In this document: positions 5,212-11,829 of the stretch, in pieces
Layout of the letters: every line of letters starts with the position of its first letter
How positions within the stretch are numbered: the stretch's first letter is position 1
DNA from: Gammaproteobacteria bacterium
GTDB taxonomy: Bacteria > Pseudomonadota > Gammaproteobacteria > Chromatiales > Chromatiaceae
Length of the DNA: 14,487 bases
NCBI GenBank assembly: GCA_008080925.1
Contig: VMDJ01000030.1
Coordinates: forward strand, 1 to 14,487
Direction: 5' to 3'
Translations under genes and position numbers: made by a program
Notes under the pieces: model-generated
Seen by the model: only the letters and a program-made list of their open reading frames with translations
Databases searched by the model: none
Told to the model about the DNA's origin: nothing

Positions 5212-6537
5212 ATGTCAAACATCACTGTCGTTGACCTGCCGTACGTTGAGAATGCGCAATGTTATTTCATGGCATTGTTGGGACGTTCTCATCTGACATG
5301 GCTTGATAGTGGTCGTCCCGGTCGCGATGAAGGTCGACTCGATATTATTGCTGCAGATCCGGTCGAATCATTAGCGATTGATTCAAGTAATGCCCATCAA
5401 GTTCCTGATGTCATTCGAGATTGGTTAGCTCGTGGTAAGTCTGCCTCAGAGATGATTTTTTCTGGAGGTGTTTTGGGTGTCTTATCTTATGAGTTAGGTC
5501 GATTGTGGATGGGGCTTCCGGAGTCGACGAAGCCTCGTCTGATTAACGATGGGTTCATTGCCTTATACGACTGGATGGTTGTGGTCGATCATGAGCGTCG
5601 AGTTACGCAACTTATCTGCCAAGGCTTCAGTGATATTGCTGAATCCGATTGGCAAGTGCTTGTAAGTCAGTTAAGTGCTTCCACATCGTGTGGTTCGCCA
5701 TGTGTGAATAATGTTGGGCGATTGACTAAAAAAGGCTTGTCGATTGAAACCTATCGAGAAGGTATTCATGCAATAAAGCACCTCATCAAAGAAGGTGATG
5801 TGTATCAAATTAATTTCACCCATCGTTTCGATGCCATATCTGACTATTCAGCTGAGCAACTCTATTTGGCATTGCGTGAGTTAAGCCCTGCACCTTTTGG
5901 GGCCTATATTGATGCTGGCAGTTATCAGCTCTTAAGTAACTCGCCTGAGCAGTTTTTGAAGTTGCAGGGTAAAGATGTTGAGACCAAGCCTATTAAAGGC
6001 ACGCGTCCACGCGGGAAATCAATACAAAAGGACGCGCAAGTCCTGGCGGATTTAGCAGCAAGTGATAAAGACCGAGCTGAAAATTTGATGATTGTCGATC
6101 TGCTACGTAATGATCTTGGTCGAGTGTGTATTCCGGGCTCTATTCATGTGCCTAAGCTGTTTCACGTCGAAAGTTATGCCACGGTGCATCATCTGGTAAG
6201 TACGGTATCTGGGCAACTTAGAGACGGTGAGGATGCGGTTTCCTTGTTAAAGGCCTGCTTTCCCGGTGGGTCTATCACAGGTGCACCTAAGCACCGTGCG
6301 ATGCAGCTCATTGATGAGCTAGAGCAAGAGAGTCGCGAATTATATTGTGGGTCTGTGGTGCGATTTGGCTTTGATGGAAGCTTGGATAGCAATATCACGA
6401 TTCGTTCTATCGTGAAGAAAGATGACGCACTGTATTACTGGGCCGGTGGCGGTATCGTTGCCGACTCAGAAGCCGACAACGAATACCAAGAAAGTTTAGA
6501 TAAGGCGACAGCCTTTATGCGATTGCTCGAAGATTAA
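5212..6537 (+). CDS. pabB: Aminodeoxychorismate synthase component I
   Basis: PabB condenses chorismate with ammonia, supplied by the PabA glutaminase, to give 4-amino-4-deoxychorismate, the p-aminobenzoate precursor for folate. The 441 residues fit the stand-alone form. The N-terminal lobe carries LDSGRPGRDEGRLDIIAADP at 31-50, related to the tryptophan-binding region of the family. The chorismate-binding domain carries PIKGTRPRG at 260-268, where K262 is the lysine that marks PabB rather than anthranilate synthase TrpE, DLLRNDLGRV at 296-305, and PGGSITGAPK at 351-360. The ATG is nine bases after the dehydratase stop. An in-frame stop blocks a longer start, and no Shine-Dalgarno site is visible. 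Neither pabA nor pabC is present. It is the last operon gene and converges on galU with overlapping stop codons. Confidence 0.94.
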   Translation: MSNITVVDLPYVENAQCYFMALLGRSHLTWLDSGRPGRDEGRLDIIAADPVESLAIDSSNAHQVPDVIRDWLARGKSASEMIFSGGVLGVLSYELGRLWMGLPESTKPRLINDGFIALYDWMVVVDHERRVTQLICQGFSDIAESDWQVLVSQLSASTSCGSPCVNNVGRLTKKGLSIETYREGIHAIKHLIKEGDVYQINFTHRFDAISDYSAEQLYLALRELSPAPFGAYIDAGSYQLLSNSPEQFLKLQGKDVETKPIKGTRPRGKSIQKDAQVLADLAASDKDRAENLMIVDLLRNDLGRVCIPGSIHVPKLFHVESYATVHHLVSTVSGQLRDGEDAVSLLKACFPGGSITGAPKHRAMQLIDELEQESRELYCGSVVRFGFDGSLDSNITIRSIVKKDDALYYWAGGGIVADSEADNEYQESLDKATAFMRLLED

Positions 6538-7355
6538 GCTTTGTACTTCTCGTAGAAGTAATTGGTTGCTTCGACAAAACCTTCAACGCTTCCGCAATCA
6601 AATCGACGACCTTTAAACTTGTACGCCAATACCATGTTGCGCTTCGCTTGCTCCATGAGGGCATCAGTGATTTGAATCTCACCGCCTTTACCGGGAGGTG
6701 TTTCACGAATGATGTCGAAGATATCGGGTGTCAGAATGTAGCGACCAATAATAGCAAGGTTCGAAGGGGCATCTTTAGGGTCTGGTTTTTCCACCATATT
6801 GGTGATCATGAAGACATCTTCTTCAATCTCATTGCCCGCAATCACACCATACTTGTTGGTTTCTTCCATCGGTACTTCTTCGATAGCCACAATGCTGCAG
6901 CGATGTTTCTCATAAAGCTTAGCCATTTGTGCCAAGACAGGATCGCCTTCGCCTTCACATAGGTCATCGGCGAGAACCACGCCAAAGGGCTCGCGGCCAA
7001 TCAGGGCTTCACCAGTCAAAATGGCATGACCTAAGCCCTTCATCTCGATTTGACGGGTATAAGAGAAGCAGCAGTTATTGATGATGTGACGAATGCCGTC
7101 GAGCATACTCTCTTTGCTGGTGCCGCTAATTTGATGCTCAAGCTCATAGCTAGTATCGAAGTGATCTTCAATCGCGCGCTTACCTCGACCTGTGATGATA
7201 CCGATATTGTTCATACCCGCTGCCATCGCTTCCTCAACGCCATATTCGATCAATGGCTTATTAACGATGGGCATCACTTCTTTAGGCATTGCCTTAGTGG
7301 CCGGTAAAAAACGTGTGCCATAACCGGCAGCAGGGAAGAGACATTTACGGATCAT
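6534..7355 (-). CDS. galU: UTP-glucose-1-phosphate uridylyltransferase
   Basis: GalU joins UTP and glucose 1-phosphate to make UDP-glucose for envelope and storage polysaccharides. The 273-residue protein has the nucleotide-binding signature GYGTRFLPATKAMPKE at 11-26, HFDTSYELE at 65-73, KGLGHA at 106-111, LADD at 128-131, VEKP at 188-191, PSNLAIIGRY at 197-206, GEIQITDA at 225-232 and FDCGS at 252-256. The frame is open to 7424, but ATG 7355 begins right before the first conserved strand and has AAGGA seven bases upstream, so I use that start. It lies 28 bases after the HExxH gene and is likely transcribed with it. Its stop overlaps the pabB stop tail-to-tail in TTAA, and no terminator hairpin separates the two genes. 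Confidence 0.96.
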   Translation of the reverse strand: MIRKCLFPAAGYGTRFLPATKAMPKEVMPIVNKPLIEYGVEEAMAAGMNNIGIITGRGKRAIEDHFDTSYELEHQISGTSKESMLDGIRHIINNCCFSYTRQIEMKGLGHAILTGEALIGREPFGVVLADDLCEGEGDPVLAQMAKLYEKHRCSIVAIEEVPMEETNKYGVIAGNEIEEDVFMITNMVEKPDPKDAPSNLAIIGRYILTPDIFDIIRETPPGKGGEIQITDALMEQAKRNMVLAYKFKGRRFDCGSVEGFVEATNYFYEKYKA

Positions 7356-7383
7356 CTGAACATCCTTTTCGGTGAAAATAAGT

Positions 7384-7905
7384 TTACTGGCGCTTCTGCC
7401 ACGTGATTTGATCATTATGATCAATTATTTGGTGACGTAAAAGCCAAGATTTGGCATCGGCTGCATCACTCTCAAACCAAGCTTGCGCTGAGCCTAGTCG
7501 AAAGGTGTAGCCCCAGTCATCCATATCGGCGCACATTTGTTGGCGATGAGTGGTGCTAATGTGATCTGAGAGCAGTATCTGTAGATAACAGACGGCGTTT
7601 TCTTCATCAAAATCGCCACCAGCATCGGTATCGAGTACATCGCGTCGATGAGGGTCCATGCAGATGAAGTGGCACGCCTCGTGGAGTGCTGAGTGGAGTG
7701 GTGTATCTGGGCGTATATAGAGCTGGTTATCAATCAGTCCTGCTTCACTCTCGCCCCAATATGAACCTGGGATAGGGGCATCATTCTCAACACTAACAAC
7801 CGTGAGTTGGTAGTAATTGAGAATTTGGATAAGGGATTGAGTGACAGATTCAGTGCAAAGGATCATAAGGCTGCGACGACCAGATAAGTCGCCGCAGGAT
7901 AGCAC
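7384..7905 (-). CDS. Uncharacterised HExxH-motif protein, possible metallopeptidase
   Basis: The 173-residue soluble protein contains LHEACHFICMDP at about 72-83, an HExxH zinc motif in a helical setting, followed by an acidic DTDAGGDFDEENAVCYLQILL stretch whose EENAVCY could supply a further ligand. The C-terminal part is WGYTFRLGSAQAWFESDAADAKSWL. I recall similar conserved hypothetical proteins in gammaproteobacteria with this ALHEACH and WGY-F-LGSA-AWF layout, but no characterised function. There is no signal peptide. The start is uncertain: GTG 7905 lies three bases after the rhodanese stop with GGGAG about 12 bases upstream, and ATG 7866 (MILCTES) is an alternative giving 160 residues. 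It sits between rhodanese and galU in one minus-strand operon. Peptidase activity is only suggested by the motif. Confidence 0.8.
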   Translation of the reverse strand: MLSCGDLSGRRSLMILCTESVTQSLIQILNYYQLTVVSVENDAPIPGSYWGESEAGLIDNQLYIRPDTPLHSALHEACHFICMDPHRRDVLDTDAGGDFDEENAVCYLQILLSDHISTTHRQQMCADMDDWGYTFRLGSAQAWFESDAADAKSWLLRHQIIDHNDQITWQKRQ

Positions 7906-7908
7906 TTG

Positions 7909-8340
7909 CTAGCATTGCTCCCAAGGCAGTTGATGGAATCGCCAACCGCCTACTTTGCTACGTTGATGTTCTTCGTTTAGCTCGCCCTCAAAACCTTCGT
8001 CAACATGCATGACATTTTTTAGGCCTGCGGCAAGCAGTGCTTTGCCGGCTTCATGTGAGCGTTTGCCACTGCGGCAAATCAACACAATAGGTGCACAGCC
8101 ATCGTTATCCGCGCAGACAACCCCACCAAGCAGGAGTTTGCGCACTTCAGTGACGAACTCTGGGTTAATATCCCAGTCAGGTTCATCAATCCAAGGAACG
8201 TGAACAGCCCCCTTAGGGTGGCCGACGAACAAGAACTCCATGGATGAGCGGATATCGACAAGTACAGCGCGACTGTCGTCTTGTAGAAGCTGGTAGGCCG
8301 CTTTTGGCGAGATACCAGCCGGTTCGTTTGGGTTAGACAT
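7909..8340 (-). CDS. Rhodanese-domain sulfurtransferase
   Basis: This is a 143-residue single-domain rhodanese. VLVDIRSSMEF at 27-37 includes the conserved D29 and R31, and the active-site loop is C89-RSGKRS, where the cysteine would carry the persulfide. HVDEGFEGEL at 112-121 and the C-terminal GGWRFHQLPWEQ at 131-142 are typical of bacterial members. There is no signal peptide, so it is cytoplasmic. An insertion at about 51-84 (DEPDW to GCAP) lengthens the part before the catalytic strand and adds two extra cysteines (C76, C82). The start ATG 8340 has AAGGAAAG six bases upstream. It heads the operon with the HExxH gene and galU. In an organism with Sox proteins a sulfur-transfer role is plausible, but its partner is not identified. 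Confidence 0.92.
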   Translation of the reverse strand: MSNPNEPAGISPKAAYQLLQDDSRAVLVDIRSSMEFLFVGHPKGAVHVPWIDEPDWDINPEFVTEVRKLLLGGVVCADNDGCAPIVLICRSGKRSHEAGKALLAAGLKNVMHVDEGFEGELNEEHQRSKVGGWRFHQLPWEQC

Positions 8341-8439
8341 GTCTTTCCTTTGGTGTTGATGGTTATCGGGGCGTAATCCCTAGATAAGGTATAGAACAAA
8401 GCTATCGGCTTTTGGGAATTAAAAGCATTTAATAAGTCA
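8341..8439. promoter_or_regulatory. Divergent intergenic region between rhodanese and acyltransferase genes
   Basis: These 99 bases must hold promoters for both directions. I see the rhodanese Shine-Dalgarno complement (CTTTCCTT) near the left end and a short inverted repeat, AAAGC-tatcg-GCTTT, at 8398-8412 that could be an operator half or a minor hairpin. No -35/-10 pair is good enough to assign. Confidence 0.35.
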
Positions 8440-9321
8440 ATGCGAGAGCGACTGATCACATCTCTGTTTTATGTCGTGGCTAAGCTGCCATGGTCGGCGT
8501 TGTCTGGCTTGGGCGTTATTGTGGGTCACGCTATGTACCTATCGAATGGTCGCGAGGCTAAGAATGTACAGGCAAACTTGAAGATCGCTTACCCGGATTT
8601 AAGCGTGCAAGACTGCAAAAAGATGACCAAGCAAGCGCTTGTTCACAGTGCCAAGACCTTTATGGAGATGCCAAAGATTTGGTTATCTCCATCAACCATT
8701 GCTTCACGGGTTAATCCAAATGGGTTGCCGGAAAAGATTTATCAACTGCTATCTCAAGGGCAAGGTTTAGTGCTCGCCATGCCGCATCATGGCAACTGGG
8801 AGATGGTCAGCAGTGGTGTGCCACAAGATGTTGCGATAACAGCTTTGTATCGACCGCCGCGTCAGGCGTTTATTGAGCCGCTCATGCAAAAGGGTCGTGA
8901 GATAGGTCGGATCGCCATGGTGGCAACGGACCGTGCCGGCATTAAGGCACTCTACGACACGCTTAAAGCTAACGATGTTGTCGCGATACTCCCTGATCAA
9001 GTGCCGCGTGCCGCAGGTGCTGCAGCAGTGAGTGCTCCCTTCTTTGGTCGCGAGAGTTCAACCATGGTGCTGATGAGCCGTTTAGCGGCTAAGCATAATA
9101 GTCCTGTGTTGTTCTGCTGGGCTGAGCGTCAGGCAGACAATCGTTACGTGATGCGATATTTCGATGCTGCTGCTGAGGTGAGCGATAAAGATGCCCAAGT
9201 GGCAGCAGTTGCGTTAAATCAGGCGGTAGAGCGCGTAATTGCTGATCAACCAGCGCAATACCAATGGGCTTATCGCCGTTACACGCCAGTGAACGATCAG
9301 CAAACGAATCCATATGCTTAA
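8440..9321 (+). CDS. Lipid A biosynthesis (LpxL/HtrB-family) lauroyl/myristoyl-type acyltransferase
   Basis: The 293-residue inner-membrane enzyme belongs to the family that adds secondary acyl chains to Kdo2-lipid A from acyl-ACP on the cytoplasmic face. A hydrophobic N-terminus (about 7-34, with LPWSALSGLGVIVGHAMYL) anchors it. The catalytic Hx4E motif is seen as H116-HGNW-E121 in AMPHHGNWE. LPDQ at 184-187, FFGRES at 201-206 and QYQWAYRRY at 273-281 are family marks. The sequence does not say whether it is the LpxL, LpxM or LpxP type, or a related ornithine-lipid or glycolipid acyltransferase, so I give no symbol. ATG 8440 is the natural start although no Shine-Dalgarno site is visible. 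It is a single gene ending at a bidirectional terminator. Confidence 0.92.
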   Translation: MRERLITSLFYVVAKLPWSALSGLGVIVGHAMYLSNGREAKNVQANLKIAYPDLSVQDCKKMTKQALVHSAKTFMEMPKIWLSPSTIASRVNPNGLPEKIYQLLSQGQGLVLAMPHHGNWEMVSSGVPQDVAITALYRPPRQAFIEPLMQKGREIGRIAMVATDRAGIKALYDTLKANDVVAILPDQVPRAAGAAAVSAPFFGRESSTMVLMSRLAAKHNSPVLFCWAERQADNRYVMRYFDAAAEVSDKDAQVAAVALNQAVERVIADQPAQYQWAYRRYTPVNDQQTNPYA

Positions 9322-9338
9322 ACATTTATAAAGCACAT

Positions 9339-9367
9339 AAAAAAAGCCCGGCTAAGCCGGGCTTTTT
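9339..9367. terminator. Bidirectional intrinsic terminator between the acyltransferase gene and soxA
   Basis: A perfect 7-bp stem, GCCCGGC at 9346-9352 with GCCGGGC at 9356-9362 and loop TAA, is flanked by an A-run on the left and five T residues on the right, adding A-T pairs to the stem. The A/T flanks give a U-tract on either strand, so the one element serves the acyltransferase gene and the end of the sox operon, 15 bases beyond the soxA stop. Confidence 0.95.
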
Positions 9368-9381
9368 AACTGGATAACGGA

Positions 9382-10251
9382 TTACTTACGAGAAGATGGA
9401 CCGTTGAATTCCATACCATTACTCATGTGAGTAAGGAAGTACTCCATGTTACGAAGCTCTTCGCCCTGAGCCTTGAAAGGCTTAGCACGCATCTGCTTCA
9501 TACAGCCGCCTAGACGACGGTGTAGGGTACCTAAGTCACCCCACTTTTGACGGTAAACAGGCCAACCAGTGCCGTGACCTAGGCCCATTGAAAGGGTGTC
9601 GCCACGTACGCGGGTACCACTGCTCTGTACGTGGCAAGACGCACATGAGAAGTTCAACTGGCCGCGACGACCGAAGTACAGCTCTTTACCGTTGTTGTAA
9701 GCCGCTAACGCGTCGTCATTAGGGATTTGAACGTTAACCTTTTGGCCACGTGACTCGTAAGCCATGTAAGCGGTCAAGCGGGTCATATCGCCTTTCTTGT
9801 ACTTCAGTGGCTTTTCACCGTTCGCTTCGCGACATTCGTTAACCGCTAGTTCCATGGTCACAACCATTTTGCGCTTGTCGTCCCACATTGGGTAGTTCTT
9901 ACGCTGAGCTGGGTCGCCACCGAAACAATCGGCATAGCTTTTGCCGTTTTTGAATGGGGTGTTCCACATCTCTTCACCTTTCGCGACCATATCTTCATAT
10001 GGAGGAAACTCTTCGGTGTTTTCCCATTGTGAGCGTGCATCAGCAAGAATTGAGTAAACGCCGTTACTGAAATCTGGCTTGCCGCCTGCGCCGTCATCAG
10101 GGTGACGTTTTTCGAAGTAAGCACGATACGCTGCTAAGTCTTCAGCAGGTGATGTATCAGTTGCTTTCTTGTTGCCGTGGCCGTCTGCAATCGCAACAGA
10201 AGATGCTGAGAAAGCGACAACTGCGGCTAACGCATATTTTGTCATTTTCAT
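9382..10251 (-). CDS. soxA: Sulfur-oxidation c-type cytochrome SoxA (mono-haem form)
   Basis: SoxA pairs with SoxX in the periplasm; the SoxAX cytochrome oxidatively couples thiosulfate to the SoxY cysteine. The 289-residue precursor has a signal peptide (about 1-22, MKMTKYALAAVVAFSASSVA). One haem motif is present, CASCH at 203-207, and the family's modified active-site cysteine ligand is C250 in LGGCM. The N-terminal domain keeps only isolated cysteines, C109 (SYADCFGG) and C140 (NECREANG), where di-haem SoxA has a second CxxCH. They could form a disulfide, as in mono-haem SoxA proteins. GGGAGGAG lies about nine bases before ATG 10251. A strong hairpin separates it from soxZ. It is the last gene of the operon and ends at the shared terminator. 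Confidence 0.97.
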   Translation of the reverse strand: MKMTKYALAAVVAFSASSVAIADGHGNKKATDTSPAEDLAAYRAYFEKRHPDDGAGGKPDFSNGVYSILADARSQWENTEEFPPYEDMVAKGEEMWNTPFKNGKSYADCFGGDPAQRKNYPMWDDKRKMVVTMELAVNECREANGEKPLKYKKGDMTRLTAYMAYESRGQKVNVQIPNDDALAAYNNGKELYFGRRGQLNFSCASCHVQSSGTRVRGDTLSMGLGHGTGWPVYRQKWGDLGTLHRRLGGCMKQMRAKPFKAQGEELRNMEYFLTHMSNGMEFNGPSSRK

Positions 10252-10277
10252 TTATTGACTCCTCCCAGAGTGGGTGT

Positions 10278-10317
10278 GGGGTGGTTGTTCGGTACATGGC
10301 CGAACAACTCTGACCCC
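10278..10317 (-). other. Hairpin in the soxZ-soxA spacer
   Basis: GTTGTTCGG (10284-10292) and CCGAACAAC (10300-10308) form a perfect 9-bp stem with a 7-base loop, extended by GGGGT/ACCCC (10278-10282 with 10313-10317) across a small internal loop. On the transcribed minus strand no U-tract follows, so it is not a standard terminator. A segmental mRNA-stability or processing element that uncouples the levels of soxYZ and soxA message is the likeliest role, by inference. Confidence 0.7.
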
Positions 10318-10332
10318 ATTACCTTAGCCGGT

Positions 10333-10647
10333 TTACTTAACTTTGGTAGTCGCTGACTCGCTATTACCTTGGTTATCGGTCCAAGACAAAGTGAGCTCGT
10401 CGCCTTTTTTACCTGGTGCGTCGAACGCTAGGTAAGGGTTCTTAGAAATACCACCACTCCAGTAAGCGTGAATTGCATTTGCGCCGCCGATAGTTGCGGT
10501 TACTTCGTTAATGAAGTGTGCAGGGAACATCTTGCCAGTCTTCTTGTTTTTACGAAGACCAGTTTCCATTGGGTGGTTCATGAGTGCTTTAACAGTTACG
10601 ACGCCGCCTTTCTCTTTAGCGCGAACCTTGATTGACTTCTTAGCCAT
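10333..10647 (-). CDS. soxZ: Thiosulfate oxidation carrier subunit SoxZ
   Basis: SoxZ (104 residues) forms the heterodimer with SoxY that carries the sulfur substrate through the periplasmic Sox cycle. The sequence shows the Ig-like beta fold of the family: SIKVRAKEKGGVVTVKALMNHPMETGLRKNK at the N-terminus, IPAHF-type FPAHFINEVTAT in the middle and GDELTLSWTDNQGNSE near the C-terminus. There is no signal peptide, as usual, because it is exported with SoxY. AAGAGG lies eight bases before ATG 10647. The spacer to soxY is 48 bases. Confidence 0.96.
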   Translation of the reverse strand: MAKKSIKVRAKEKGGVVTVKALMNHPMETGLRKNKKTGKMFPAHFINEVTATIGGANAIHAYWSGGISKNPYLAFDAPGKKGDELTLSWTDNQGNSESATTKVK

Positions 10648-10695
10648 GGTTAATACCTCTTAAATTCTTTAGCTATTCGTATAGATGTGTTCGGA

Positions 10696-11139
10696 TTAAC
10701 CGCCACAACCACCGATGGTGACTTTTACAGACTTCTTAGCGTGATGCATTTTGCCGCCTGACTTAACAACAGCGATTACATCACCTGTCTTACCCATCTT
10801 GATACGAGTAGAGACTTCACTCTGTGCACCCGGACCCATGAACTGAGCAACAAGAGGAGTGCCGTTAGCAGATGCGTAGATCGCAACGCTGTCAGCATTC
10901 ATGCTGTGTGACACAGTCACTGGTACAACGGCACCATTCTCAGCGATGTCTGGCGCTTTAACGTTGATGTCGCCAGAGGCAGCACCAAGGTCTCCCATTT
11001 TCTTAGCTTCAAACTCAGCCTTTGGCCATGCAGCCATAACAGCTTGTGGTGCCAAAAGACCAGCACTTACTGCAACACCAACGGTGCCTGCAGCCAAAGA
11101 GCCTTTCAAGAAGACTCGACGTTTCATATCAGTATTCAT
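10696..11139 (-). CDS. soxY: Thiosulfate oxidation carrier protein SoxY
   Basis: SoxY carries pathway intermediates covalently on its C-terminal cysteine. The 147-residue protein ends in TIGGCGG, the swinging-arm motif with carrier C145. Its N-terminus has a twin-arginine signal, KRRVFLKG at 6-13, followed by a hydrophobic stretch to about residue 36 (VMAAWPKA), so it is exported folded by the Tat system, bringing SoxZ with it. The Ig-like domain fills about 45-143. AGGAGA lies about nine bases before ATG 11139. The spacer to soxX is 32 bases. Confidence 0.97.
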   Translation of the reverse strand: MNTDMKRRVFLKGSLAAGTVGVAVSAGLLAPQAVMAAWPKAEFEAKKMGDLGAASGDINVKAPDIAENGAVVPVTVSHSMNADSVAIYASANGTPLVAQFMGPGAQSEVSTRIKMGKTGDVIAVVKSGGKMHHAKKSVKVTIGGCGG

Positions 11140-11171
11140 TTACTACTCTCCTAAGAGTTGAATATTTTCGT

Positions 11172-11585
11172 TTAGATTGAGTACAGGTAATCCATGATGC
11201 TGTTGATTTCAGCTTCGCTCAAAATGTTGAACGTGCCGAATGGAGGCATCAGGGTGTTGTGATTTTTCTTGGTCGCATCGTAGATCTGGTTGTAAAGATC
11301 AGCGCGGTTAGGGAAGCGCATCTTCATGTAACCAGGCATCACAGACTTTTCGCCAGCTGCGTCAAGAATGTGTAGTGGTGGACCAGCGTTACCTGCTTGA
11401 TTGTTCTTACCATCTGGAGCAGCGATTGCGTGACATGCCACACAGTTGCCTTTCTTCTTGTCGGTAATCAGTTTGTAACCATCTGCAACATCACCTGCGA
11501 AAGCGACTGAAGACATCAATGATGCACCAGCAACCATTGCGGCAAATGATAGAGCGGTCTTTGCGTTCTTAGCGGTGTTCCGCAT
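11172..11585 (-). CDS. soxX: Sulfur-oxidation c-type cytochrome SoxX
   Basis: SoxX is the small mono-haem partner of SoxA in the periplasmic cytochrome that starts thiosulfate oxidation. The 137-residue precursor has a signal peptide ending near AFA at 28-30. Its haem motif is CVACH at 48-52. The region GNAGPPLHILDAAGEK at 65-80 is typical, and M113 in LMPPFG is the expected distal haem ligand. The C-terminal helix is LSEAEINSIMDYLYS. The frame is open to 11606, but ATG 11585 has AGGAGG seven bases upstream and gives a normal signal peptide, so that is the start. It is the first gene of the sox operon. The neighbouring genes include no soxB, soxCD or soxK. Confidence 0.96.
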   Translation of the reverse strand: MRNTAKNAKTALSFAAMVAGASLMSSVAFAGDVADGYKLITDKKKGNCVACHAIAAPDGKNNQAGNAGPPLHILDAAGEKSVMPGYMKMRFPNRADLYNQIYDATKKNHNTLMPPFGTFNILSEAEINSIMDYLYSI

Positions 11586-11606
11586 CGCATTTCCTCCTAA
11601 GCTCAA

Positions 11607-11829
11607 TTGGGTGAATTTCTACGAATTCAACTTTATTAGTAATGTTCGAGTTAAGGAGTCACTCGAAAGTGACAACTTATTCGAATTCTTACACCCAGTG
11701 TTTTGGGTAGTGTGTAGATATTAATGATTCATTCGTAGTAAGCAAGGGATAACAAGGCTTTTTTTAGTTTTATCCGTATTTTAGAAAACACTTATAAGGC
11801 GATTCTTGTAGGTCCTCGTTGAGCTTTTG
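11607..11829 (-). promoter_or_regulatory. soxX: sox operon control region with long hairpin-bearing leader
   Basis: On the minus strand TTGCTT (11745-11740) and TAATAT (11723-11718) make a plausible -35/-10 pair, 16 bases apart, which would start the transcript near 11710 and leave a leader of about 125 bases. The leader contains ACCCA/TGGGT (11693-11697 with 11704-11708), which may overlap the start site, and a perfect 6-bp hairpin GTCACT-CGAA-AGTGAC at 11658-11673. A competing hairpin CGAGT/ACTCG (11647-11651 with 11661-11665) shares bases with the latter. Upstream of the -35, GGATAA/TTATCC (11747-11752 with 11770-11775) could be an operator. No clear terminator is seen for the peptidase gene that ends at 11830. 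Confidence 0.45.

Noticed and set aside
7050..7307. Open plus-strand frame antisense to galU
   Set aside because: The galU reading frame is a clear family match through this region; the antisense frame has no recognisable domain and no ribosome binding site, so it is a shadow.
7356..7424. Longer N-terminus for galU
   Set aside because: The extra residues overlap the upstream gene, have no GalU-like character, and ATG 7355 has a well-placed AAGGA and begins at the first conserved strand.
10278..10317. soxZ-soxA hairpin as an intrinsic terminator
   Set aside because: No U-tract follows on the transcribed strand and soxA, part of the same functional set, lies directly downstream.
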